From: Stictocephala bisonia
Taxonomy: Eukaryota; Arthropoda; Insecta; Hemiptera; Membracidae
Length of the DNA stretch: 64,000 bases
Direction: 5' to 3'
Assembly (NCBI GenBank): GCA_035578905.1
Contig: JAQJVL010000247.1
Span: forward strand, 850,972-914,971
The first letter of the stretch is position 1. Every line of letters starts with the position of its first letter. This document shows, in pieces, positions 1-12,100 of this stretch. The position numbers and the translations under genes were made by a program. The notes under the pieces were generated by a model. It saw only the letters and a list, made by a program, of their open reading frames with translations. It had not been told where the DNA came from and made no database searches.

Positions 1-470
1 ACGAATGCGATGACTTAGCTGTCAAAATTAAATTATAAAACCCTTTTAGTATGTGTTTTTGGCTTCTAAGTAACTCGTTATAAGTTAGAGATTCCATTTA
101 AGTTGCGAATGGACTTTTCACTTCTTTGCCGTCAAGAGTGAGATATTGTTTCGATAAGTTTGCCTTAAACTGTAAGAAATGACAGCAGGGCCTGTCAAAC
201 TTTAGGTTTCTGACATTTGAAAAAATGTTCATACTGACAATAAGGTAGAAATGCCAGATATAAACTGGTACATGGTAGAAAGTTGAAGTTTCGAGTACAC
301 AACATTAATTGAAGTTACAATGATGTATATAACAAACATTTTTATAAAAACCCATTCTCTTTGTTCGTTAATGTTAAATAATTGTCATAAATCCATGGTT
401 AGGTTGTAGAACTGTGACGAATGCAATGTTACGATTTCATGTCGGCACTATGTGGCGCAGTGCTGTCATC

Positions 471-848
471 CAGCTACTTGGGGACAAAGTGTTGAGGAGA
501 TTGTAGGCGAGAGATTATATGCTCGGTCCTCTTAATACCAACAAGGCGGCCGCTCAATGGTTGCCATCGATGTGGTTTCTACTAGAGAAGTCTGGGGTGT
601 CCATGTTGGTTGGTAATCAAGGTTCAGGTGTTGTGTAGAGGAGAGAACTGAGTATCAGGCTTGTCAGTTAGCTGAAAATCAGATCAACCCTATATTGATT
701 CGGATTTCACGTAAAGCTGCAGGTCTCTTAGTTGCCCTAGCTCTTTCTGAGGAACTGTCGACCTTAGTTAGTAACAATAACTACACTTATTCATCTACAC
801 TTATTGCCTCTCATATCTAGACGATCGGCGTCTTAATAATGAATTATG
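471..848. repeat. dispersed repeat family R1, copy 1
   Basis: This stretch matches 41447-41860 in the same orientation. Both begin CAGCTACTTGGGGAC, share TGTTGAGGAGATTGTAG, CTAGAGAAGTCTGG and GATTTCACGTAA, and end near GGCGTCTTAATAATGAAT. Small indels separate them. No protein-coding potential or terminal repeats were seen, so the class is unknown. Confidence 0.7.
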
Positions 849-3007
849 TAATGGACATTTTACGCTAAAACCATGTTAAATCATGCACACGCACGTTAAC
901 TGTTTCAAGCTTGAAAATTGTGTTAGTTGATTACAAAGTTGTTTACGGATGCCGGCTAGAGTCCCATATGTAACTGGAAAAAAATGTTAAAATTAAAAAT
1001 AATTCCTGTTGTTTTGCCTACATTTACGAAGTCAAGAGCTTCGCTACGTGTAGGCACCCTTTTTATACCAGTGATATTTTTACCTAGTATTTATATTTTG
1101 TATTGAAACGATCCAAACCAATCTGCTAAATATAGTTGGAGCTAACGTGTTAGCAATCCTGTATTGAAATCAGGAGTGCCAACCGCCAGGCCATTGAGAG
1201 ACATAATTTTGCAGAGCGGTTTTATAATGTTTAGTTGTGTTCTTGTCGTTTATGTTTTGTGTATTTTATCCTCTCTCATTTTACTGGTAAGATTTAAGCT
1301 TTTTAACAAATAATGATGACTATTGGTATATAATTATCGATCTAACTAATTTTGTAGGGTTTATAAAACAGTCGAAATATGCGTACGGCAACTAGTTTTT
1401 ATTTTAGTTTCTATATTATTACAAAGTATGAGTTTCGTAAAATGGAGAAAATCGTATCAGGAATTTTAATTAAATGTATGGCTTGTTATTCAGTTCCGAT
1501 AAAAAAGCAGTTCAGGGCAAATAAAAATTTTCCCATACAATTTAAAAGCTGTTAAAGAAAACAATTATTAATTAGAGCATCTATTTTATTCTTGTTAGTA
1601 TGTTAACCTGCGATGACTGTTTCTTTAACATTATAATTAATTTTATCTCATTAGTATGTTATTTTTTGATGTTGTAGATCTCCATATTAACTTTAACAAT
1701 AATTTATTTTTGGAGTTTATAAAAACACTATGTTTATATGATACTAATAATTAAAACTTAGTAATGAAATTAAAACTATTTAAATAACGTTATATTTAAC
1801 GATGTATTTGTTGCGTGTTTTTTAAATGCGTTTTTGTACATTTTTTGTACTCTTGTGTAATTTCCAAAATAATGATAGAATAGACCATTTAAAAACAGTC
1901 TTATTTTAAAATGCCGAGATAAAATATTCACATGTGAAGTGCAAACTGTGTAAATGGTGCCAAGAGAACGAACAGTGTGTTGAGAGTTAGCTAGTTGGCA
2001 CCCAGCGACTTCTGAAGCGTCTGTTGCATTCATAAGCTATACCGTTTGGTGGTAAGTTCAATTACTTTTAATTGGGTGCACAGCAAAATAATATTAACAA
2101 TTTTTAATTTTGACTGTATTTTTCATTTTAAAAATATCAGTAAATCTATCAGAAATAGATTTGGTAAAAAAATCAAAGCTCAATAAATATTTTATCTGTT
2201 AATTTATTATGTTGAAAACAGATTGATATAAAATTATAAAAAATATTTATAAAAATAGATTTTTGATAATAATTTCTACTCATTGAAGTAGTTGTCATGA
2301 TAGATACGTTACACAAATGCGTCAGAATGGTGGGGAAAAGAAATAAAATTAACTATTCATGTATGAAACTGTAGGTTAGATTAACTGTTTATCCTGTCTA
2401 TATATTGTTACTGTTATGGGTGGAAAAGCCAAAAATGTGTGTTTGAGTGTAGCGTAATAAGTCGGGTATGTTGTAGGGTGGGTTGAGGGTCCTTTTAATG
2501 TCACATGTACGTGGTGGTTGATTCACTTAGTTTACTCGCCTATATTTAATTGTTGACTTTATCCTAGTTCGGTAACACTGATCATTCTATTGTGAATTAC
2601 TGTCCTATAATTGCACAGAGTCAGATACAACTTAAGCTAGTACAGTTGTTCTATATAATGTAAATAAAAATTCAAACCACATTTCACATAGGATTTCCTG
2701 TTCTTAAAATTAAAACCTAACCTTTATTAAAATTATTCAGAAGCACACATTAATGAAGTAGTGTTAACGATTATTAGATTGTTTTCAATGTATGTATGTT
2801 TATATAATGTTTTGCGGTTTGGAGCTACCAAGCTGGTTTATTTATCATATTTTACCGTCACAGAGATAAGCTTCGTTTTTTAATTTCAAATAATGTCAAT
2901 GTTCTGAAACAAAGTGTTCTGTTCCTTGTTATATTAGATTTAAAAACCGTAAAATGGCGCTGTATAATTCTGCTCAGTACAAGTTGAACACACAAAGATG
3001 TTATGGT

Positions 3008-3702
3008 TAGGGATGGAAAATATTTTCAACATATCGATATATAGAATTATCGATATATCGCAAACCAAATATCGATCTAACGATAATATCAGAATAAAAA
3101 CATCGATATATTGGGTAACCGATATATTGAATTGTAAATGATTTATCTGATTAAAATTATGCAATAACTCTATATCATGACCAAAAATACACGCATGTTT
3201 TGGTGTCACTATTTACAAAAGCCTAAAATGTAAACATTAAATACATTTATCCACTCGAAACAAGTTGTGGTCTGTGGGGTTTAAAGAAAAATATTCAAAA
3301 TAAGAATAATACTACCTTTGATTACTATGTTAATTATAAAAAAATAATTTAATATATATTGTTATTTTTGTTTTGCACATTTAAAAATTAGGCTTCTCAT
3401 AAACACTAAAAATTAAACAAATTAATTTATTAAACCTATTTCCAATACCTGTCAGGTAAACCATTTAATAAACTGCACTAAATAAAGTTATTTCAATGCA
3501 TGTTTTGTAGGCATAAGAGACAATTAAATGAGTTTTTTTTCGAACCGTTGTGATTATTTGGAGAGAGACAATAGCGTCAATATTTAGTGATATGATATAT
3601 TGGACCAAACTATCGATATAGCTGATATTATCGAAAGAAAATATCGACACTAATATATTGATATATCGAAAACTATTTATCGATATATCGTTGCCATCCC
3701 TA
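3008..3702. mobile_element. hAT-like MITE, copy 1, with 8-bp target duplication
   Basis: The element starts TAGGGATGGAAAA and ends TTGCCATCCCTA, so its ends are short inverted repeats of TAGGGATGGMAA type. It is flanked by GTTATGGT (3000-3007) and GTTATGCT (3703-3710), an 8-bp target duplication with one mismatch. Subterminal regions are rich in TATCGATA palindromes. There is no transposase, so it is non-autonomous. Short TIR plus 8-bp duplication is the hAT signature. A second copy is at 9682-10458. Confidence 0.8.
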
Positions 3703-3742
3703 GTTATGCTTGCATATACTTGAACTTGATTTAAATAATCCA

Positions 3743-3908
3743 GAGTCTTCTTGATGAAATAAGCTATAAGGGTTGATGATTCACATTTCCATACTCGTAC
3801 AGCCCCGTGGGGCCCGTGCAGCTGATTTTATTGCTTCCAAGGATCCGGCTTGCCGAGATTTACCTCTCCTGGGAGTCTCCTGAGGGACGATCTTCTTTTA
3901 GGTTCCAA
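3743..3908. repeat. dispersed repeat family R2, copy 1
   Basis: About 166 bp closely match 56133-56298 in the same orientation, sharing AAGCTATAAGGGTTGATGAT, TTTCCATACTCGTACAGCCC and TTACCTCTCCTGGGAG. Similarity stops at both sides in the same place. No terminal repeats or clear coding capacity were recognised. Confidence 0.75.
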
Positions 3909-4119
3909 ATTTCTTTTTTCGATTTCGTCCGTGTTCTGCTTGTCAAGACGAATATATTCCGAAACAAGATACTCAACGTTATTTGACATTTCTGGAAAAT
4001 ATTGAATAACAAAAAAATATTGTATATTTATTATTAATAAATTGAAACACTTATTATGTTTATGTTATTATTAATACATTATTAAAATAATAATAATTTT
4101 TAAAAAATACCAGAAATGA

Positions 4120-4490
4120 ATCCCTCTACCCAGCAACTGAAAAACTGTCAGACACCTGAGGAAGAGAACAATTAATTTTTATGGACGCATCCTTAGAATG
4201 AGCCCAAATAGACTAACAAAAAATCTTGTTATTTTTTCCGCTACAAAAATACTAAACCAAACTGGTTTAAGGAAACAAAGAAGGACTTAAAAGAACTCCA
4301 AATTACAGAAAAGATGCTCATAGATAGATGGCTGCTAAAAAGATAACCAAAGACGAAAAAACATATTCAAATTCAAAATTAAATTCAAAAGAATAATCAT
4401 CATCTCTGAAGTAGAAAGAAAAGCAAGATCCGAAAGAATTAAACAATACTGGACTAAAATAAAATCACAGGACATTCAGAAGTGATTGAT
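4120..4490 (+). pseudogene. degenerate non-LTR retrotransposon 3' fragment
   Basis: From 4165 one frame reads RTINFYGRILRMSPNRLTK, and after a frameshift another frame from 4260 reads NWFKETKKDLKELQITEKM. These resemble the C-terminal tail of RTE-type LINE polyproteins (consensus-like FYGHLxRMxxNRLTKRI and WFxEVxxDLxELxI). No reverse transcriptase core is present. It is a dead 5'-truncated copy with at least one frameshift and later stops. The family call rests on recalled motif similarity. Confidence 0.55.
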
Positions 4491-5835
4491 CCAACGTACT
4501 CCAAAGTTGAGTGAAACGAAAGAAGGAGATTGAACTTTAAAAACACACATCTTCAGAACATATGAGGTTTTTATTACATAACACTGTTCTCGCTTTAGCT
4601 GTTTTTCATCGTGCCTTCAATCTTTTATATAACTGAAAATATATTAACATGAAACGTCTTCAACTATTTTTCATTACAATTTTAATTTTAAAAGCAATGA
4701 CAGTGAAACATTAATTAATACTTATTATTTCTGAGAACCCGTCTATTTATTTATTTATTATTATTATTTTTTTTTCAGTGGTTAAATAAAAATCAAGGGT
4801 TTAGTGAACGTATACTGCAGCAAGAAACATAATATGTTGGGAAATGTTCTCTCACTTCGTTTCTTAATGCAATTGTTCACAAATCTTACGATTTTATTTG
4901 TTTTTCTTGTTTTTATTGTACTCTATTATGTACAATATTTACATCAAACAGCTGATTACGTTTAACAGGATCTTCCTGTTAGTAATGATTGTTTCCATAG
5001 ATGCATTGCTCGGGGGATTTTTGTTGTAACTTTAATTGTTACAATTTTAAATCTATGAGGGTAAAGTTTTCCTTACTTCCCTTCTAGGCCTAAGATAACA
5101 CCAAGAATGCCAATTTACGTTTTTATTCTTTTATAGTTTTCACTAGGTGCTATCAGTTCATTAAGATATTTCAAATGGCCAATTTTATGAAAACCGAAAT
5201 CTTGAAATTAAAGTTGTAATATCAAACCTATTTTAAGTTTAATTATATTTCTTAATAATTATCATTGTAATCTTACAGTAAGATAAACTTTTTCGGTTTA
5301 TCTTGGTAGGAAATAAGTGATATTTAGAGCTGTACATGTTTATGGTCCTTTTAGAAAATCGCAAATTCGCTCAATTGTTTGCTGTAGTGTTTTAATTAGA
5401 ATTGTCTTGATATTTTTTATTAGAACTATTTTGATTTTATTTTTTGTCGAAAAGACTAGCGTATACGAGTTTCAGTAATATTTTAATCAATCTACATTTT
5501 TTGAACGACATTATTTCTCGAATTGTTAATGATTATCCTAGAACACTGTTGTATTTCTCGCTACTTGTGTTACACATACAAATTTCAATTTAACCAAAAG
5601 TAAGGAGATATGTGGAAATAATTAAAACATAAGTAGTAAGCCTACTTTTTAATGTATTTTGGTCTAAACAGTTTATGTGATATTTCACTTATAAGTTCTT
5701 ATTTATTCTTCATACCAAATTGTATATTCTTATACACATTGTATCCAAATCCTGATTTATGGTGACTCGTAATAAATATTCATAATGCTTGTCAACCCTT
5801 TTATTTCGCACATTAATTGTTTGTTCTGGTTCCAG

Positions 5836-6081
5836 GAGGGTCAGCGAGGCTACCTGGAGGGACTGGCGTCAAGGTACGCGGATCTCTACAACACCCACTA
5901 TCGGGATGTACTGGATCACCTGGACGAGCTGAGGAGAAGAGAGTGGGCAGAACTGTCCCCCAGGATACGTATCCTGGGGACTCCAACCACTCCGCCAGGA
6001 CCGGCCCCCTCCACCCCTCTGGCCAGGGTACCCCTCACCACCTCCCACTCCCAGCCCATCTACGTGCCTGGCAAATACTCG
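5836..6081 (+). CDS. SASH1-like: SASH1-like exon 1 of those visible (residues 1-82)
   Basis: Acceptor TTCTGGTTCCAG precedes GAG GGT CAG, and donor GTAGGT follows TCG; the exon enters and leaves in phase 0. It encodes EGQRGYLEGLASRYADLYN and a helix with DHLDELRRREWAEL, then a Pro/Thr-rich stretch ending YVPGKYS. GC content is far above the flanks. An ATG at 5785 lies upstream in frame, but it is in the intron before the acceptor, so I do not call it a start. Confidence 0.9.
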
Positions 6082-9000
6082 GTAGGTTGTTGTATACCGT
6101 AAAACATGTACTTTAGTTCCAACTTGTATCAGATAATTATGCGTTGCTTTTAAGTTTTGTTTTTTTTTTTTTAGTACATTTCCCAACATTGTTTACAGTG
6201 AAAGTATCAAGTACAATGACAGTGTTTATTTAGGATTAGTTCAAATTCAAAATGTTTACTTTTGTTCTGAAATTAAGAAATTTATAGTGTAACAAATAAG
6301 TTGACAAAAGTCAGCCATAGAAACACAGTACTTATGTATTATTAATAAGTAATCAAATTAAATACAATATGCCAGTCATAATAATACCTTTTTTAGTAAT
6401 TGTACAGAAAAATAGGATATAATTATGATATTATTTATCTCCATAAGTTATACATACTTAATGGTTATGTGGGTGTCAGTACCACGAATGAGTATGGATT
6501 GGTGGTTGGGATAGTTCACCGGACCTGTATGAAAGGGCGGGTGGGTGTTAAGTTTGTACCATTAACCATGATATAATACAGGACCGATTTTCAAATGTAC
6601 ATTTCGAATATTGTTATATTTGATGATATATTAACAAAACTTAAACATTTAATGGCATTAATAAAGACTAATTTTACGAATATTTGGTGCTCTATAGAAA
6701 TGGAAGGCTTCAATCACATGGGTTACTTTGGTTCACAATCCTTCATACATTAAAGTTTTAATGAATAGAATATCTGATAAATTGTCCAATACTTAAAAAA
6801 AACTTGATGTATACTAAGGATTCAGTCATCTGAAAAGTTACTGTTGGAAAAGTAGAAAACACTCCAACTTGTTGTATTCAAGGTTTGATAGGTAGTAAAT
6901 CTTAAATTGCATAGATATTTGGATTTAATCTTATAGTCAAGAGGTACACGACTGACTAGATCATACTAATAATTTCGCACTCAATAACATTGTTATACAG
7001 ATAAGTATGTGTATTGTGTAGTCATGTTTCAGCCATCCAGCTGTCTGACAGACAAGGAGCAGAATGAGATCTACGGGTTCACTGGGTATGGGTGTACGGA
7101 AAACACATGCTGCAGCGCCAGCAGCAGGCCAGCCTGGTCATCACTCCTAGATACATGTCTGTAACTATGTGTCGTCATGTTTCAGCCATCCAGCTGTCTG
7201 ACAGACAAGGAGGAGGATGAGATCTACGGGTTCACTGGGTACGGGGTGTACGGAAAACACATGCTGCAGCGCCAGCAGCAGGCCAGCCTGGTCATTACTC
7301 CTAGACACATGTCTGTAACTGTGTGTCGTCATGTTTCAGCCATCCAGCTGTCTGACAGACAAGGAGGAGGATGAGATCTACGGGTTCACTGGGTACGGGG
7401 TGTATGGGAAACACATGCTGCAGCGCCAGCAGCAGGCCAGCCTGGTCATTACTCCTAGATACATGTCTGTAACTATGTGTCGTCATGTTTCAGCCATCCA
7501 GCTGTCTGACAGACAAGGAGCAGAATGAGATCTACGGGTTCACTGGGTATGGGGTGTACGGAAAACACATGCTGCAGCGCCAGCAGCAGGCCAGCCTGGT
7601 CATTACTCCTAGATACATGTCTGTAACTATGTGTCGTCATGTTTCAGCCATCCAGCTGTCTGACAGACAAGGAGCAGAATGAGATCTACGGGTTCACTGG
7701 GTATGGGGTGTACGGAAAACACATGCTGCAGCGCCAGCAGCAGGCCAGCCTGGTCATTACTCCTAGACACATGTCTGTAACTATGTGTCGTCATGTTTCA
7801 GCCATCCAGCTGTCTGACAGACAAGGAGGAGGATGAGATCTACGGGTTCACTGGGTACGGGGTGTACGGGAAACACATGCTGCAGCGCCAGCAGCAGGCC
7901 AGACTGGTCATCACTCCTAGACACATGTCTGTAACTATGTGTCGTCATGTTTCAGCCATCCAGCTGTCTGACAGACAAGGAGGAGGATGAGATCTATGGG
8001 TTCACTGGGTACGGGGTGTACGGGAAACACATGCTGCAGCGCCAGCAGCAGGCCAGACTGGTCATCACTCCTAGGCAGAACTACCAGAAGTGAGTACTCC
8101 ATGAAATGGCTGATATATTCATAAATATAAGATTTTAGGGGTAGCTGAAAGAAGTCCAAGTCAAATGAATAAAAATTTAAAAAACAATGTATTCATAGTT
8201 TACCGCAACAGAGACATTATATTAATAATAAGAATAATATTTACCTGCAAAGACTGTCCGTCTGTGTAGGGTGAGTAGCACTATCAACAGTCATCTTAAG
8301 ATTTCGTATGTGTAAAATAGTTTTAACACAAAATGTTTTTACTAGATAAATATTTAACTTTGGAAAAACTGCAAGAAAATATTACTTAATATTTTTTTAA
8401 GCGATAATTGCCAATTTTTGCTTATAATTCTTATGAAAAGGTTATATTTATTTTTATAATTTTTTTCTGTAGTATATTGGTTTTACTGCGATATTTATTT
8501 AAAATTTTTCACCTAAGTTTACACAGTGACAAGGTTACTTTATAGTTTAACTAGCTTTACCCGCCCGCTTCGCCGGTCATAATATTGAGTTTGATTTAGA
8601 GCCTAATAGCTGAAAGAATTCGAGCATTTTTGCTTCTTCTACCAATATTACATTTTTTAGGACGCATGTCATAAAAAGTAAACTGCAAAACAAATAATTA
8701 TTTATTTTTTATTTTCACGTTTCACCACATGTTTTAATTACCGAGGAAAAAAGGTTAACACCAAATACAGATCACCTGATCAAGTAAAAGTAGTGTGTGC
8801 TACACTCTCAAGGTGAAATGTAGAACTACAATAAATCAAAACATATACAGTACTGTTGTTGTGAGAACTTCAATCTGCTTATGGGATGTGAAACTACATT
8901 AAACCACACAGTCATATGTTTTTTGTAAACAATTCAGATTCTCCATTTGAATAACATGGGATCTTTAGGAGCCCGTGGGGCGGAACCCTGTGGACGGATC

Positions 9001-9098
9001 TGCATCAAACTTCACAGAAACCATCTCGGGAGTATACAGGACAATATCCTAAAGTTTCATGACGATCGGTTGGATGGTTTGGCAGCGCATAAACTTCA

Positions 9099-9154
<56 letters not shown>

Positions 9155-12100
9155 AACATCCTCTTTTATAGATTAACAGGTTTTAATATTGAAAATTCTA
9201 TTTCACTATTTTTGTTTAATAAGTTTGGAAGGCAAGAACATTAAGGCTGTACACATAGTACTATGTAATGGTACATTCTTGGGTATAAGCCATTTAGAAT
9301 CTTGGTAGTTTCAATCAACAAACTATACTACATCGGTGGTTGTGAATAGTGTATAAAACTAAAAGGACGAATGACTACTAAAACTGAAAAAAATAACCTA
9401 TTTACTCATAATATTACAAGCTATAAATAATATTGATGGAAAATACTAATGCATCAATCGTTATACTTTCAGGCATTGTATAAGAAGTATGATGAAATAA
9501 ATTTCATTTTAATAGCCTAATATATTTTATGTATAATTTTTTTAGTTTTTTGATTGAAGCAATTGTTGTTATTTTTAAATTACTTGTAGATATTTGTTTA
9601 ATTAATTAACTTACATGGGTAGATTTAGTTATGGTTCTGTTCAAAAAGGACATTTCAAGCTGCCCTAAGGTCTGCAATCACAAGGATGGCAAGTATTTTC
9701 AACATATCGATGTATTGAATTATCGATATATTGCAAACCAAATATCGAATATAAAATATTGATATATCAGGTAATCGATCTATCGAATTGTAAATTATTT
9801 ATATGTTTAAAATCATGCACTAACCCTTATGTCATGACCAAAATTACACTTATATTTTGCTGTCACTATTAAGAATAACCTACTGAATGTAAAAATTAAA
9901 TACATTAATTTATCTACACGAAACAAGTTGTGGGGTCGAATTAAACCAATTCAAAATAAGAATAATAATTCTTTTTATTATTGTGTTAATTATAAAATAA
10001 TAATATTATAACATTGTTATTTTTGATTTTCACATTACAAATGCTATTAGACTTCTCATAAGCACTAAAAATTAAACAAATTAATTTGCTAAACCTACTT
10101 TCAATATTTGTCAAGATAAAACCATTTAAAAATAAATGGAAATCAATTTCCCACCTAGTCTGTTATATTTTTCCGTTACAGTATTTCCAGCTTTAGAAAA
10201 ATGTCTCTTATGTAAAAACCTAAATAAAGTCATTTTATTATTTCAGTCCATGTTTTGTATGCATAAGAGGCTATTTGAATGTGTTTTTTTTTAATCATGA
10301 TGATTTTGAGGAGACAGAATAACATTACTATTCAGTGATGTGATATATCGGACCAAAATATCTATATGGCTGATATTATCAAAAAAAATATTGATTCTAA
10401 TATATCAAAAAATATTTATTGATATTTTGGATATATCGATATATTGTTGCCATCCCTAGCGATCACAGGCTAGGGTGGAGTGTATCAATAACCCCTAAAT
10501 CATGATCATGGTCATATATATCACGGTATCCCGACTGTCCTCTGCGAGACATTCCCCAAGGAGGGCTGGGCATTCATATTGCTTATATACAGAATGGCCT
10601 TCAGTTGAGAGTGTTTGTTTTTGACGTTTGTTTTTAAAATGTTCAGTTATTACTAAGGAACACACATTAGGAATTTACAAAATCTGTAAGATGTACTTAA
10701 ACTGTGCAAAACCAGCAATAGAAACAAATTAATTCATTAACTTTGTTTTGAAATTGATTAATGATACAAAATTAATACTGTTAAAATTATTTTTATGTAT
10801 TTTTTCCAAATTTCATTGAAAACCCTTCACAAACTTTGAACTTGCAGTCCCTTCATGAAATGAAGAAACTCCTTTTCTACCTAATAAAATTTATCAGTAG
10901 AACACAAGTTATAGATTACTGTACTATCATTTTATGAAATTTGCTCCCTTTTTATATGTTGTGACATACTTAGTCTGATTAAATTTTTTACCCATAAAGA
11001 ATTTTAATCGTGTTTTGAATATTGTCTTGTACATTAAAACAGCCTGATAAATTAATTTATAACAGTATTTTGATGTTATATAGGAAATAATATTTTATAT
11101 TTAATTGCATTATATTAGTTAAATTATAGATTTAATTGTATTCTAGGAACAATTATTCAAATGTATAGTTTATACTAAAGCAAAAAAACTTAGATATTCA
11201 TATATTATGTTTCTTAATGTACTTAAAAAAATATTCCACAAATAGTTTGTAATCAAGAACTTCATCATTACCTGTATTTCCTACCTCCTCTTCTTGTTCT
11301 ATTAACCAGCTCTTTAAAAACCTTACCTTTTCTTAAGTTCTCAATACTTCTCATTACTACTAAATATATTTAGTATTAGCTCAGTTCTTGACTGGGTGAC
11401 AAGATTCTAAGAGAATCCAGTGACTTAAGGGAGAGTTTATAAATCCTAAAGTTCTTGAACACGGATTATAGAGCTGGATTTGTGTCGGAACTTCAATTAG
11501 GACGGGAATGTGTCAGTTGTTGTTAGATACTCGTAGAAACACTTCTTAATCCTACATTTTCCTTGTAGTTAACACTTTTAAGTCACCTTTTTTATTTATA
11601 TGTGAAGGTTTTAGTCAAAATTATAAGCTGCTTTTGTCCTTTATACGAATTAAAACATAATATCCTTAGTCTCCCCATAATCCTTAGTCTTAAAACAGAA
11701 TAAAAATATGACTTTGGTAAAAAATTATAAACAAATATTTCAGTAATATACAATGGAGCTTATAAAATATCATGGTAAATTTACAATCACTCATTTAAAA
11801 ATATAAAATGTTTTTCTGTTTCAGTTGCTTGAGTCCACGATCTGCATATTTTTATGAATTCCCTCCAAACGGTAAGATACACTTTTGCGTATGCGCTTTG
11901 TATAGTTGCTTATATACAGATATTACTTGCATTTCATGGTACAAACTGCATTAGTAAAAAGTTATATTATAAATTGAAGGACTGGCTGAACGCATATGGC
12001 TTAGTTCCAAATTATAAAAATAATAATACAGTAAATTATCAAATAAAAATTAAAAAGAAATCAAAATAATAATTACTATATAATAGTTAGAGACTAGATC

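Larger units (their letters stand above)
1..5835. other. upstream flank or intron of the SASH1-like gene
   Basis: No host exon could be supported here. The first visible exon of the SASH1-like gene opens with a splice acceptor at 5834-5835, so at least one upstream exon must exist, either outside the window or too short to recognise. Separately listed contents are a dispersed repeat (471-848), a hAT-like MITE (3008-3702), another dispersed repeat (3743-3908) and a LINE fragment (about 4120-4490). I see nothing further in 1-470, 849-2999, 3909-4119 and 4491-5835 beyond AT-rich sequence and short chance open frames. Confidence 0.6.
8090..11824 (+). other. intron 2
   Basis: Contains a dispersed retroelement-like unit with a TA tail (8549-9153) and the second hAT-like MITE (9682-10458). 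The stretches 8090-8548, 9154-9681 and 10459-11824 are AT-rich with nothing else recognised. Confidence 0.7.

Noticed and set aside
7177..7990. Five separate 65-codon small genes at 154-bp spacing
   Set aside because: They are read-throughs of partial exon copies and stop where the frame shifts into the next copy.
11854..12069. 71-codon plus-strand frame starting in exon 3
   Set aside because: It reads past the exon 3 donor into AT-rich intron; the spliced frame differs.
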